The translations under genes and the position numbers were made by a program. Under the pieces are notes generated by a model. The model ran no database searches. It was not told where the DNA came from and saw only the letters and a program-made list of their open reading frames with translations. Of a stretch of DNA of 64,000 nt, positions 1 to 8,418 are shown in pieces (position 1 is the first letter of the stretch; every line of letters begins with the position of its first letter). The stretch comes from SZUA-430 sp034440355 (lineage in GTDB: Bacteria > Pseudomonadota > Alphaproteobacteria > Micropepsales > Micropepsaceae), in assembly GCA_034440355.1 (NCBI GenBank), contig JAWXBY010000008.1, positions 12,965 through 76,964 of the forward strand, in the 5' to 3' direction.

Positions 1-2
1 TC

Positions 3-2093
3 GAGAACATCGAGGTCAAAGGCAACCTCTGGCACATCAAATATCCCCTGGCCGACAAACCGGACGAATTCATCATCGTCGCGACGACGCGGCCGGAGAC
101 GATGTTGGGCGATACCGCGGTTGCGGTGCATCCGGACGATGAGCGTTATAAGGCGCTGGTCGGCAAGAAGGTGCGCTTGCCGTTATCGGAGCGGTTGATC
201 CCGATCGTGGCCGACGAGTATGCCGATCCGGAGAAGGGGTCGGGCGCGGTGAAGATTACGCCGGCGCATGACTTCAACGACTATGAGGTCGGGCGGCGGC
301 ACAAGTTTGAGCCGCTCAACATTTTGACGCTCGATGGCAAGATCAACGACAAGGCGGCGGCGCCGTATCGCGGGCTTGACCGGTTCGAGGCGCGCAAGCG
401 TGTGGTCGCGGATCTCGAGGCGATGGGCTTGCTCGAGAAGGTCGAGCCGGTGACGCATGCCGTGCCGCATGACGAGAAGACGAAAACCGTCGTGCTGGAG
501 CCGATGCTGACCGAGCAGTGGTATCTGAACGTGAAGCCGCTAGCGGATCGCGCGCTTGAGTCCGTGCGCAGCGGGCAGACGAAGTTCGTGCCGGAGCGGT
601 TTGCCGACACGTATTATCGCTGGCTTGAAGACATTCGGCCGTGGTGCGTGTCGCGGCAGCTGTGGTGGGGGCATCAGATCCCCGCGTGGTACGACGACAA
701 GGGCAACATCTTCGTCGCCGAGACGGAAGCGGATGCGCTGGCGCAGGCGAAGGCCAAGCACGGGCATGACGTTGCATTGAAGCGCGATCCGGATGTGCTG
801 GACACGTGGTTCTCGTCCGGCCTGTGGCCGTTCTCGACGATGGGGTGGCCGGACAAGACGCCGGAACTCGCGCGGTATTATCCGACCGACGTCGTCGTGA
901 CGATGTTCGACATCATCTTCTTCTGGGTCGCCCGGATGATGATGTTCGGACTGCACTTCATGGATAAGGAGCCGTTCCACACGATCTATATCCACGCGCG
1001 CGTCGTCGATGAGCGCGGGCAGAAGATGTCGAAGACGCGCGGCAACGTGATCGACCCGTTGACGCTGATCGACGAGTTTGGCGCGGACGCTTTGCGCTTT
1101 GCGCTGGCGATCGCGGCGGCGGCGGGAAAAGACCTGCGCATGGGGCGCTCGCGCGTCGAGGTGTATCGCAATTTCTGCACGAAGATTTGGAACGCGGCGC
1201 GCTTTTGCGAGATGAACGAATGCAAACGCGTCGACGGGTTCGATCCGTCGGCGTTGAAGGGCACCGTCAATCGCTGGATCGTGGGCGAGTTGTTCCGCGC
1301 GCGCGACGAGGTGACGAAGGCGCTTGAGACGTATCGGTTCAATGATGCGGCGGGCGGGCTCTATGAGTTCGTCTGGAACGTGTACTGCGACTGGTATCTC
1401 GAATTCATCAAGCCGGTGCTGAACGGCAGCGACGAGGCGCAGAAGGCCGAGACGCGCGCGACGGCGGCGTGGGTCATGGATGAGATGTTGCGTCTGATGC
1501 ATCCGTTCACGCCGTTCATCACCGAAGAACTCTGGCGTCAGACGGGTGAGCAGGGGCCAAAACGCGAGAGCATGCTGATCTCGGCGGCGTGGCCGGATTA
1601 CTCCAAGATCGCGCGCGACACGGCGGCGGCGTCCGAAATGAATTGGGTCAAGTCGCTGATCTCTGAAGTACGCTCGGTGCGCGCGGAAATGAACGTGCCG
1701 CCGGCATCGAAGTTGCCGCTGACGTTGAAGACGGCGAACGCGGACGAACGTGCCTGGCTGGACCGGCACAATGAGTTGATCTTGCGGATGGCGCGGCTCG
1801 ACGCCGCGCAGGCTGGTGACGCGTTCGCCAAGAGCTCGGCGCAGATCGTCGTCGGCGACGGGACGGCGGGCCTTGCGCTGGAAGGTTTCATCGATTTCGC
1901 GAAAGAGCGGGCGCGGTTGACGAAAGAGCAGCAGCGTCTGACTGCTGAGATCGGCCGCATCGACGCGAAGCTGGGCAACGAGGCCTTCGTCGCGAAGGCG
2001 CCGGAAGAGGTCATCGACGAGCAGCGCGAGAAGCGGGCGGAATATGAGGCGGCGCTCGGCAAGGTGACCGAGGCACTCAAGCGGCTGGGGTAA
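3..2093 (+). CDS. valS: Valyl-tRNA synthetase, 5' truncated by window edge
   Basis: Class I aminoacyl-tRNA synthetase that charges tRNA-Val in the cytoplasm and edits mischarged threonine. The frame is open from base 3, so the start lies outside the window. The editing-domain motif TTRPETMLGD is at 84-113 and the catalytic KMSKT loop at 1023-1037, preceded by a stretch (FDIIFFWVARMMMFG) typical of ValRS/IleRS. An anticodon-binding domain follows, and the last 70 or so residues form a charged helix matching the ValRS C-terminal coiled coil. The N-terminal HIGH motif is not visible. TAA stop at 2091-2093. No truncation is seen within the visible part, and assignment is firm because the motifs and domain order are those of ValRS rather than IleRS or LeuRS. 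Confidence 0.97.
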   Translation, partial: ENIEVKGNLWHIKYPLADKPDEFIIVATTRPETMLGDTAVAVHPDDERYKALVGKKVRLPLSERLIPIVADEYADPEKGSGAVKITPAHDFNDYEVGRRHKFEPLNILTLDGKINDKAAAPYRGLDRFEARKRVVADLEAMGLLEKVEPVTHAVPHDEKTKTVVLEPMLTEQWYLNVKPLADRALESVRSGQTKFVPERFADTYYRWLEDIRPWCVSRQLWWGHQIPAWYDDKGNIFVAETEADALAQAKAKHGHDVALKRDPDVLDTWFSSGLWPFSTMGWPDKTPELARYYPTDVVVTMFDIIFFWVARMMMFGLHFMDKEPFHTIYIHARVVDERGQKMSKTRGNVIDPLTLIDEFGADALRFALAIAAAAGKDLRMGRSRVEVYRNFCTKIWNAARFCEMNECKRVDGFDPSALKGTVNRWIVGELFRARDEVTKALETYRFNDAAGGLYEFVWNVYCDWYLEFIKPVLNGSDEAQKAETRATAAWVMDEMLRLMHPFTPFITEELWRQTGEQGPKRESMLISAAWPDYSKIARDTAAASEMNWVKSLISEVRSVRAEMNVPPASKLPLTLKTANADERAWLDRHNELILRMARLDAAQAGDAFAKSSAQIVVGDGTAGLALEGFIDFAKERARLTKEQQRLTAEIGRIDAKLGNEAFVAKAPEEVIDEQREKRAEYEAALGKVTEALKRLG

Positions 2094-2110
2094 GCGCGCG
2101 CCTTGCTCCC

Positions 2111-2340
2111 ACGTCGTCATGGCCGGGCAAGCGAAGCGCGACCCGGCCACCCAGTGCGCGCACGTCCGTGCGCGCTGAAAACGCGACCGCATCGTCAATG
2201 AACTTGCGGCGCTTCAGCGAGTCTCTAGGCCGCGCAGACGCGCGGCCACTGGGTGGCCGGCTCAAGAGGCCGGCCATGACGGATAAGGGAGCGCGAGCGC
2301 GAACCCGCCAACTGTGGGTGAAGCCCGGCCATGACGGGAA
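2111..2340. repeat. Nested palindromic intergenic repeat
   Basis: The 276-base gap between valS and the tetR-like gene holds no credible gene. It is made of mirrored units: GTCATGGCCGGG at 2115-2126 and CCCGGCCACCCAGTG at 2142-2156 are answered by CACTGGGTGGCCGG at 2247-2260 and CCGGCCATGAC at 2270-2280. A further CCCGGCCATGACGGG follows at 2324-2338. The whole can fold into a long imperfect cruciform. Such GGCCGGGC/GTCATGGCC palindromes are widespread intergenic repeats in some alphaproteobacteria. It may also act as a transcription end for both flanking genes, which converge here, but no clean T-tract was seen. Confidence 0.7.
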
Positions 2341-2369
2341 ATTTTGATTGCTCAACTTGTTGGGCGGTG

Positions 2370-2996
2370 TCAGCCCGGCTCGAACGCCAAGCGCACGTAG
2401 TTGCGGAAGTGGAGGATTTGGGCGGGGAGGGCTCGGTTATCCTTCAGCACCTTCGATAGAATGATGCCGCCCTCGACCAGGGCCATCATCATGTCGGCCA
2501 TGGTGTCGAGGTCGATGTCGATCTTGGGCGGGTAGCGATCGGCGATGAGGCCGAGTTGGGTGCGGAAGCGTTTGCGCCAGGCCAGCATGCCTTCGGCATT
2601 CATCTGGCGGATCTGCTGGTCGAAGAGTTGGTCTTGGTAGCACACGGACGCGGCCAGGCAGCCGGGGTGGATGTCGTGGACCTTCGCCATCATTTCCGCG
2701 AACAGCTTTAGGCCGATCAGGAACGAGTGCAGCGGGTCGTCGTGGAGTTCGGCGGCGCGGTTGAAGATGTCGTTCAGCACCTGCTCGTCGGCTTCGAGAT
2801 AGCGCTGCATGAGCGCCTTCGCCAGATCGTTCTTGTCTTTGAAGTGGTAGAAGAAGCCGCTCTTCGTAATGCCCACGCCCACGATCAGTTCTTCAATCGA
2901 GGTCGAGGCGAATCCCTTTTGCAGGACGAGCTGCTCGGCGAGATCGAGCAAGCGTTCCCGATTGGACGGCGGTTTTTGAGCGACCGTTTGCGACAT
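2370..2996 (-). CDS. TetR/AcrR family transcriptional regulator
   Basis: One-component repressor of 208 residues if started at the ATG at 2996. A GTG five codons upstream (3011) is possible but sits inside a palindrome. The N-terminal TetR helix-turn-helix is clear: a region ending in ITKSGFFYHFKDKNDLAKAL is the canonical recognition-helix block. The C-terminal ligand/dimer domain is of a TetR_C type with HPGCLAASVCYQD. The ligand cannot be predicted. It is divergent from the TPR protein gene. A 17-bp perfect dyad at 3003-3019 lies directly upstream of the ATG, so autorepression and control of the divergent gene are likely (inference). Confidence 0.9.
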   Translation of the reverse strand: MSQTVAQKPPSNRERLLDLAEQLVLQKGFASTSIEELIVGVGITKSGFFYHFKDKNDLAKALMQRYLEADEQVLNDIFNRAAELHDDPLHSFLIGLKLFAEMMAKVHDIHPGCLAASVCYQDQLFDQQIRQMNAEGMLAWRKRFRTQLGLIADRYPPKIDIDLDTMADMMMALVEGGIILSKVLKDNRALPAQILHFRNYVRLAFEPG

Positions 2997-3002
2997 AACG
3001 CA

Positions 3003-3019
3003 GTGTACCACAGGTACAC
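3003..3019. promoter_or_regulatory. Probable TetR operator (GTGTACC-ACA-GGTACAC)
   Basis: Perfect 7-bp inverted repeat with a 3-base centre, located 7 bases upstream of the TetR-family ATG at 2996. Size and symmetry match TetR-family operators. The position would block transcription of the regulator itself and perhaps of the divergent TPR gene. Confidence 0.55.
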
Positions 3020-3036
3020 CGTGGCCTGTGCAGGTG

Positions 3037-3052
3037 CGTGACGCCGGTCACG
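3037..3052. promoter_or_regulatory. Second dyad in the tetR/TPR divergent region
   Basis: Perfect inverted repeat CGTGAC-GCCG-GTCACG, 34 bp centre-to-centre from the first dyad and of different sequence. It could be an operator for another factor. There is no independent support. Confidence 0.3.
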
Positions 3053-3216
3053 GCATAGCAGCCATGCACGCGTTAAGTGATTGAAATTGTTTGCCTAAAC
3101 TATTCTTGAGCAAGCGCACCATGGGTCGGCTGGAGCGGACGGGTTTATGTTCGTATTTCAGCACCCAACATGTATCGGGCGATTGCGCCGGATGCAGACG
3201 CAATTGGGAGACGCAG

Positions 3217-4557
3217 ATGAGTAAGTTCGACAAGCGGGGCAACCCGATTTCCTATGGCTCGCAGGATGCGATCGATCGGTTCGATCGCGTGTGCGACAAG
3301 CTGCACGCCTATCAGGCCGATCCGGTGGGCGAGGTCGATGCGATCATCGCCGACTATCCGGATTTCGCGATGGCGCATGCGTTCCGCGCCGGCGCCTTCG
3401 CCACGGCGACGGACAAGGCGTTCGAAGGCGAAGCGCTGAAGAGCTTGCGGGCCGCCGAGGCATTGGCGGGCAAGGCGAACGAGCGCGAACGGCTGCACAT
3501 CGCGGCGTGCCGTGCCTGGATCGACGGCGATTGGGATCGCGGCGTTGAATTGTGGGGCAAGGCGTCGATCGCTTATCCGCGCGATTTGCTGGCTCTGCAG
3601 TACGCGCATGTCGGCGACTTCTTCCTCGGCTACTCGCACATGCTGCGAGACCGCGTGGCGCGCGCGTTCCCGCACTGGAATCGCAATGTGCCGGGCTATG
3701 GTTTCATCGAAGGCATGTATGCGTTCGGTCTCGAAGAGGCCGGCGAGTACGAACGGGCCGAAGAGCGCGGCCGCGCGGCCATTGCGCTGAATAAGCAGGA
3801 CGGTTGGGCCGTTCATGCGGTGGCGCATGTGATGGAGATGCAGGGCCGCGCGAAAGAGGGCGTGCAGTTCTTGGCGGCGGGCGCCGATGATTGGGCGCCG
3901 AACAGCCTGTTTGCGTTCCACATCTTTTGGCACAAGGCGCTGTTTCACATCGACGCGAACGAGGTCGCGTCGGCGCTGATGCTTTACGACAAGAACATCT
4001 CGGCGGGCGGCTTCGGCCAGGCGCTGGAGTTGCTGGACGGGTCGGCGTTGCTGTGGCGGCTGGCGCTCACCGGGCACAATGTCGGCGACCGCTGGAAGGA
4101 TCTGGCGGACAAGTGGGAGACGCGCGTCGACCACGCGTACTACGCCTTCAACGACGTGCACGCGATGATGGCGTTCGTCGGCGCGGGCCGCGAAGATGCG
4201 CAGAAGCGCTTGATCGCGGCGGCGAAGCGCGCGGCTGCGGGCACAGGCATCAACGCGATGATGTCGCGCGAAGTGGGCGTGCCGGCGTGCGAGGCGTTCG
4301 CGGCGTTCGGGCGCGGCGACTATGCGCAGACGATCGAGCTGTTGCTGCCGGTGCGCGGGCGTGCGAACCGCTTCGGCGGCAGCCATGCGCAGCGCGACAT
4401 GTTCTCGTGGACGATGACGGAGGCCGCGGTTCGGCTGGGCGATCGGGCGCTGGCTGATGCGTTCGTCGACGAGCGGTTGCTCGGGAAGCCCGAGAGCCCC
4501 GTCAACAAAGCGTGGGCGATGCGCGCCGAGAAATTGAAGCGACCACACGCAGCATAA
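3217..4557 (+). CDS. TTC38-like tetratricopeptide repeat protein
   Basis: 446-residue soluble protein resembling the tetratricopeptide repeat protein 38 family, whose biochemical role is unknown. The sequence is alpha-helical, with repeated A-rich TPR-like helices (for example the PDFAMAHAFRAG and ERLHIAACRAWIDGD regions). The family-typical block AVHAVAHVMEMQGRAKEG is followed by FHIFWHKALFHID. The start at 3217 is preferred over upstream in-frame ATGs because GGGAG precedes it at 3206-3210 and family homology begins at SKFDKRG. It is divergent from the TetR gene and followed by a hairpin-forming repeat pair that may end its transcript. No signal peptide. Confidence 0.85.
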   Translation: MSKFDKRGNPISYGSQDAIDRFDRVCDKLHAYQADPVGEVDAIIADYPDFAMAHAFRAGAFATATDKAFEGEALKSLRAAEALAGKANERERLHIAACRAWIDGDWDRGVELWGKASIAYPRDLLALQYAHVGDFFLGYSHMLRDRVARAFPHWNRNVPGYGFIEGMYAFGLEEAGEYERAEERGRAAIALNKQDGWAVHAVAHVMEMQGRAKEGVQFLAAGADDWAPNSLFAFHIFWHKALFHIDANEVASALMLYDKNISAGGFGQALELLDGSALLWRLALTGHNVGDRWKDLADKWETRVDHAYYAFNDVHAMMAFVGAGREDAQKRLIAAAKRAAAGTGINAMMSREVGVPACEAFAAFGRGDYAQTIELLLPVRGRANRFGGSHAQRDMFSWTMTEAAVRLGDRALADAFVDERLLGKPESPVNKAWAMRAEKLKRPHAA

Positions 4558-4560
4558 GCA

Positions 4561-4693
4561 CCCCTCGCCCGCTTGCGGGAGAGGGGCCGGGGGTGAGGGC
4601 GGGGCGTTTACGCGTCGCCCGACTCCGGCGCGTGTTTGTTTTTTTGAGGTTCGGCCCTCACCCCCATCCCCTCTCCCGCAAGCGGGCGAGGGG
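4561..4693. repeat. Inverted pair of dispersed CCCTCACCCC repeats
   Basis: Two copies of a roughly 39-bp GC-rich unit, 4561-4599 and 4655-4693, are reverse complements with about two mismatches and separated by 55 bp. Each contains its own small palindrome (CCCGCTTGCGGG). Together they could form a very stable hairpin between the TPR gene and the first hydrolase. The right edge runs into GAAGGAG (4695-4701), the ribosome-binding site of the next gene. A second, diverged pair lies at 40933-41113. Confidence 0.85.
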
Positions 4694-4708
4694 CGAAGGA
4701 GTCGTGAC

Positions 4709-5536
4709 ATGGCATTCGATGTGAAGACCGTAACGGTGTCGACCGGCGTGACACTGCCGTACATCGAAAGCGGCGACCCCAAGGGCGTGCCCGTCATCTT
4801 TCTGCACGGGTTAGGTGACTCGCACCGGTCGTTTGAGCCGGTGTTCGAGACCTTGCCCAAGCGCATGCGCGCCATTGCGGTGACACAGCGTGGACACGGT
4901 GATGCTAGCCGGCCGGCTGACGACTATCGGCCCGAAGACATGGCCGCCGATGTTGAGGCGTTTATGGATGCACTCGGCATTCCGCGCGCGGTGATCGTGG
5001 GTCATTCGATGGGCAGCCTCGTGGCGCGCACGTTTGTGCACGCGCGGCCTCAGCGGGCGATAGGTCTTGTGCTTATCGGCGCGCTGGCGGCGTGGAACAA
5101 CAGTCCGGTCATGCAGGAGGTCTGGAACGCGGTCGACTGCCTGGGCGAGCCCGTGCCCGAAGATTTCGTGCGGGAGCTTCAAAAGAGCACGCTGGCGACG
5201 TCTGTGCCGGATGCGTTCTTCGAGATGGTCGTCGACGAGAGCTTGAAGCTGCCGGGCTATGTTTGGCGCGCAACGACCGCGGGGCTGATCGAGCGTGATC
5301 GTTCGTTCACGGCCTCCGGCAGTCTGTTGCCGGCGCTGATCGTCTGGGGCGACAGGGACACGTTCGCGACGCGCAACGATCAGACCGTGCTTTGGACGGG
5401 CCTCAAGAATTCCGTGCTGTCGGTCTATGTCGGCACGGGGCATGCGGTGCATTGGGAGATGCCGGTTCGCTTTGCGGCCGATCTCTCGATGTGGCTGCGG
5501 AAAATCGAGACCGGAATTGCGCAGCGGGCGGCGTAG
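4709..5536 (+). CDS. Alpha/beta hydrolase (first of a tandem pair)
   Basis: 275-residue alpha/beta-hydrolase fold enzyme. Visible: the oxyanion-region HG motif in VIFLHGLGDSH, the nucleophile elbow GHSMGS, an acid in VWGDRDTF and the catalytic His in GTGHAVHWE, so the Ser-Asp-His triad is complete. No signal peptide, so probably cytosolic. Substrate unknown; the family covers esterases, lactonases and C-C hydrolases. The start at 4709 has GAAGGAG seven bases upstream. The next gene begins 26 bases after this stop and encodes a close paralogue, so the pair is probably co-transcribed and arose by tandem duplication. Confidence 0.92.
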   Translation: MAFDVKTVTVSTGVTLPYIESGDPKGVPVIFLHGLGDSHRSFEPVFETLPKRMRAIAVTQRGHGDASRPADDYRPEDMAADVEAFMDALGIPRAVIVGHSMGSLVARTFVHARPQRAIGLVLIGALAAWNNSPVMQEVWNAVDCLGEPVPEDFVRELQKSTLATSVPDAFFEMVVDESLKLPGYVWRATTAGLIERDRSFTASGSLLPALIVWGDRDTFATRNDQTVLWTGLKNSVLSVYVGTGHAVHWEMPVRFAADLSMWLRKIETGIAQRAA

Positions 5537-5562
5537 GCGGGGCGCAACACAAGGAGACTTCA

Positions 5563-6387
5563 ATGTCGTTTCTGAGCAAATCGGTCGCGGTCGCGACCGG
5601 TGTGACCCTGACGTACGCTGAAAAGGGCGATCCCTCCGGCGTGCCCGTGATCTTCATTCATGGGATCACGGACTCGCATTTGTCGTATGGGCCGGTGCTC
5701 GACGTGTTGCCGAGCGGGTTTCATGCCTTCGCGGTGACCATGCGCGGGCATGGTGCGTCGAGTAAGCCTGCCGGTCACTATGCGCCGGAAGACATGGCGG
5801 CGGATGTCGTGGCGTTTCTCGATGCGCAGAAGATCGAGCGTGCGATTGTCGTCGGTCATTCCATGGGAAGTCTGGTCGCGCGCTGCGTCGCCGAGGCGCA
5901 TCCGGAGCGCGTACTCGGTCTCGTCATCGTCGGCGCCTTCGCGTCGTTGCATGCGAACCCCGCCGTTGAGGAATTGCGCAAGATCGTCGACGCGCTCGGC
6001 GATGACATCCCCTATGAATTCGCGCGCGAATTTCAGATGAGCACGCTGGCGACACCGGTGCCCGCCGCGTTTCTCGCGATGGCGATTGCGGAGACGCAGA
6101 AGGTGCCGGCGCGCGTTTTTCGCAGCGCGACCGCCGGCTTGATGGTGCGTGATCATGCATCGACCGGCGCCGCGTATGCCGGACCGACGCTCATCGTGTG
6201 GGGCGATCAAGACGCCTTCTGCCCGCGCGCCGATCAGGACGCGTTGGTTCGCGCTTTCAAGAACGCGGAACTGCTGATCTACGACGGCATCGGCCATGCC
6301 GTGCATTGGGAAGAGCCGGTGCGGTTTGCGCTGGACTTTGCGGCGTGGGCTAAGCGGATCGACGGCGGGTCGGTTCGGGCTGCGTGA
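5563..6387 (+). CDS. Alpha/beta hydrolase (second of a tandem pair)
   Basis: 274-residue paralogue of the preceding hydrolase, about half identical by eye along its whole length and sharing the opening pattern TGVTL..GDP.GVPVIF.HG. The triad is complete: GHSMGS nucleophile, VWGDQDAF acid, GIGHAVHWE histidine. The start at 5563 is chosen because AAGGAG lies at 5551-5556 and the paralogue alignment begins here; upstream in-frame codons overlap the first gene. Substrate unknown. Divergence between the two copies is spread evenly, which suggests an old duplication and possibly different substrates. Confidence 0.92.
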   Translation: MSFLSKSVAVATGVTLTYAEKGDPSGVPVIFIHGITDSHLSYGPVLDVLPSGFHAFAVTMRGHGASSKPAGHYAPEDMAADVVAFLDAQKIERAIVVGHSMGSLVARCVAEAHPERVLGLVIVGAFASLHANPAVEELRKIVDALGDDIPYEFAREFQMSTLATPVPAAFLAMAIAETQKVPARVFRSATAGLMVRDHASTGAAYAGPTLIVWGDQDAFCPRADQDALVRAFKNAELLIYDGIGHAVHWEEPVRFALDFAAWAKRIDGGSVRAA

Positions 6388-6431
6388 GACTTACTCTGTG
6401 AAGCTCACTCGCTGGTGCGCCACTGCGCGCG

Positions 6432-6461
6432 TTGCTCGGGTCTGCGCACATGTTCTATAAT
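6432..6461 (+). promoter_or_regulatory. Candidate sigma-70-type promoter for ilvD
   Basis: TATAAT at 6456-6461 is a perfect -10 hexamer, with TTGCTC at 6432-6437 as -35 and an 18-base spacer. Transcription would begin near 6468, giving a 5' leader of about 225 bases before the ilvD ATG at 6694. Confidence 0.5.
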
Positions 6462-6487
6462 TGTTCGGTCGCGCGGGTGGTGTCACT

Positions 6488-6548
6488 TGTGACGGCAAGG
6501 TGATGGATATGTGACGGCAGAAGCGGCGGAAATCTGCCGATGTGACGG
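6488..6548. repeat. Three TGTGACGG direct repeats
   Basis: TGTGACGG occurs at 6488-6495, 6510-6517 and 6541-6548. The spacings of 22 and 31 bases are close to two and three helical turns. The first copy is also half of the dyad GTCAC-TT-GTGAC (6482-6493). The repeats are downstream of the putative -10, so they would lie in the leader. Confidence 0.5.
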
Positions 6549-6552
6549 TGTG

Positions 6553-6660
6553 ATGGAACGGATTGCATACGTTTTTTTCTGGTGGGTTTTCGGTCCGCTG
6601 CCCACTAGGGATGGGGACGGCGGCGGGAATGCTTGCCACCAAACGTTGTCAAGTCGATAG
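6553..6660 (+). CDS. Possible 35-codon leader peptide before ilvD
   Basis: A small reading frame encoding MERIAYVFFWWVFG and then a G-rich tail stops 33 bases before ilvD. The run V-F-F-W-W-V-F is the kind of aromatic cluster found in attenuator leader peptides, although ilvD would be expected to sense branched-chain amino acids. A GTGGG/CCCAC hairpin lies within the frame. The ribosome-binding site is weak. It may be chance. Confidence 0.2.
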   Translation: MERIAYVFFWWVFGPLPTRDGDGGGNACHQTLSSR

Positions 6661-6693
6661 GTTCTGCATCGCCCTTCAACAACTGTGTTCGAG

Positions 6694-8412
6694 ATGACCA
6701 CCTTCGACAAATCGAAATTGCCTTCCCGCCACGTCACCGAAGGTCCGGCGCGCGCGCCGCACCGTTCGTACTACTACGCCATGGGTCTGACGGCCGAGGA
6801 GATCGCGCGGCCGTTCGTCGGCGTCGTCTCGTGCTGGAACGAAGCGGCACCGTGCAACATCGCGTTGATGCGTCAGGCGCAGTCCGTGAAGGCCGGCGTC
6901 AAGGAAGCGGGGGGGACGCCGCGCGAGTTCTGCACCATCACCGTCACCGACGGCATCGCGATGGGGCATCAGGGGATGAAGTCGTCGCTGGTCAGCCGCG
7001 AGGTGATTGCCGACTCCGTCGAGCTCACCGTGCGCGGGCATTGCTATGACGCGATCGTCGGGATCGCCGGATGCGATAAGTCGCTGCCGGGGTTGATGAT
7101 GGCGATGGTGCGGCTGAACGTGCCGTCGGTGTTCATGTATGGCGGTTCGATCTTGCCGGGCAAGTTCAAGGGCAAAGACGTTACCGTCGTCGACATCTTT
7201 GAAGGCGTGGGGCAGCACGCGGCCGGCAAGATGTCGGGTGAGGATTTGCACGACCTCGAAATCCACGCGTGTCCGGGCGCGGGCGCTTGCGGCGGGCAGT
7301 TCACGGCGAACACGATGGCGTGCGTGTCCGAGGCGATGGGCCTGGCGCTGCCGTTCTCGGCCGGACCGCCGGCGGAATACAAGTCGCGCGACTCTTACGG
7401 GGTCGATAGCGGCAAGGCGGTGATGGAGTTGATCAGGCGCAATATCCGGCCGCGCGATATCGTGACGCGCAAGTCGCTGGAGAACGCGGCCGTCGTTGTG
7501 GCGGCGACCGGTGGGTCGACGAATGGGGCGCTGCATCTGCCGGCGATCGCGCATGAGTGCGGCATCGACTTCGACCTCTTTGCCGTCGCCGAGGTGTTCA
7601 AGAAGACGCCGTATCTCGCGGATCTGAAGCCCGGCGGGAAATACGTCGCGAAGGATATGTATGAGGCGGGCGGCGTGCCGATGCTGCTCAAGGTGCTGCT
7701 GGACGGCGGGTATCTGCACGGCGACTGCATGACGGTGACGGGCAAGACGTTGGCCGAGAATCTGCGCGACGTGAAATTCAATCCAAAGCAGGACGTGGTG
7801 CGGCCGGTGTCCAATCCGCTGTCGCCGACGGGCGGCGTCGTCGGTTTGCGGGGCTCGTTGGCGCCGGATGGGGCGATCGTGAAGGTCGCGGGGTTGGCGC
7901 ATCTGCATCATCGCGGACCGGCGCGCTGCTTCGACTGTGAGGAAGATGCGTTCGCGGCGGTGCAGAACCGGACGCTGAAGCACGGCGACGTGATCATCAT
8001 CCGCTACGAGGGGCCGAAGGGCGGGCCTGGGATGCGCGAGATGCTGTCGACGACGGCTGCGATCTATGGGCAGGGCGACAGCGAGCACTATGCGCTGATT
8101 ACCGACGGGCGGTTCTCCGGCGCGACGCGTGGGCTTTGTATCGGGCACGTGGGACCGGAAGCTGCCGAAGGCGGGCCAATCGGGCTGCTGCGCGACGGCG
8201 ATATCATCGTCATCGATGCGGAGAAGGGGACGCTCGACGTTGAACTCTCGGCGGATGAACTGGCGAAGCGCAAAGCGGCGTGGAAGCCGCGCAAGACGAT
8301 CTACACCTCGGGCGTGCTGCACAAATACGCGCAGCAAGTAGGCTCGGCGCGCGCCGGGGCGGTGACGCATCCGGGCGGCGCGGGTGAAGGGCACATCTAT
8401 GCGGATATCTGA
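6694..8412 (+). CDS. ilvD: Dihydroxy-acid dehydratase (IlvD/Edd family)
   Basis: Fe-S dehydratase that converts 2,3-dihydroxy acids to 2-keto acids in valine, leucine and isoleucine synthesis. 572 residues from the ATG at 6694; a GTG three codons earlier is possible. Family signatures are intact: the cluster-ligand motif GCDKSLPG, and CPGAGACGGQFTANTM with its conserved cysteine. The C-terminal domain has TDGRFSGATRG. The family also includes sugar-acid dehydratases, and the full ANTM block favours, but does not prove, the amino-acid enzyme. It is followed after 6 bases by an M81 peptidase gene, so the two are almost certainly co-transcribed, an unusual partner for ilvD. Confidence 0.9.
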   Translation: MTTFDKSKLPSRHVTEGPARAPHRSYYYAMGLTAEEIARPFVGVVSCWNEAAPCNIALMRQAQSVKAGVKEAGGTPREFCTITVTDGIAMGHQGMKSSLVSREVIADSVELTVRGHCYDAIVGIAGCDKSLPGLMMAMVRLNVPSVFMYGGSILPGKFKGKDVTVVDIFEGVGQHAAGKMSGEDLHDLEIHACPGAGACGGQFTANTMACVSEAMGLALPFSAGPPAEYKSRDSYGVDSGKAVMELIRRNIRPRDIVTRKSLENAAVVVAATGGSTNGALHLPAIAHECGIDFDLFAVAEVFKKTPYLADLKPGGKYVAKDMYEAGGVPMLLKVLLDGGYLHGDCMTVTGKTLAENLRDVKFNPKQDVVRPVSNPLSPTGGVVGLRGSLAPDGAIVKVAGLAHLHHRGPARCFDCEEDAFAAVQNRTLKHGDVIIIRYEGPKGGPGMREMLSTTAAIYGQGDSEHYALITDGRFSGATRGLCIGHVGPEAAEGGPIGLLRDGDIIVIDAEKGTLDVELSADELAKRKAAWKPRKTIYTSGVLHKYAQQVGSARAGAVTHPGGAGEGHIYADI

Positions 8413-8418
8413 GGCCCT

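Larger units (their letters stand above)
6388..6693 (+). other. Long leader region upstream of ilvD
   Basis: This 306-base stretch contains a good promoter-like element, three helically phased direct repeats and a 35-codon leader reading frame (each listed separately). No T-tract terminator was seen before ilvD. Confidence 0.5.

Noticed and set aside
540..2198. 552-residue minus-strand frame opposite valS
   Set aside because: Arg/His-rich antisense shadow of a conserved gene, with no family-like sequence.
3145..4875. 576-residue minus-strand frame opposite the TPR gene
   Set aside because: Low-complexity Arg-rich shadow spanning a repeat; no ribosome-binding site.
6551..6570. GGAAC..CGTT upstream of ilvD
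   Set aside because: The spacing is only about 10 bases, too short for an EcfG promoter.
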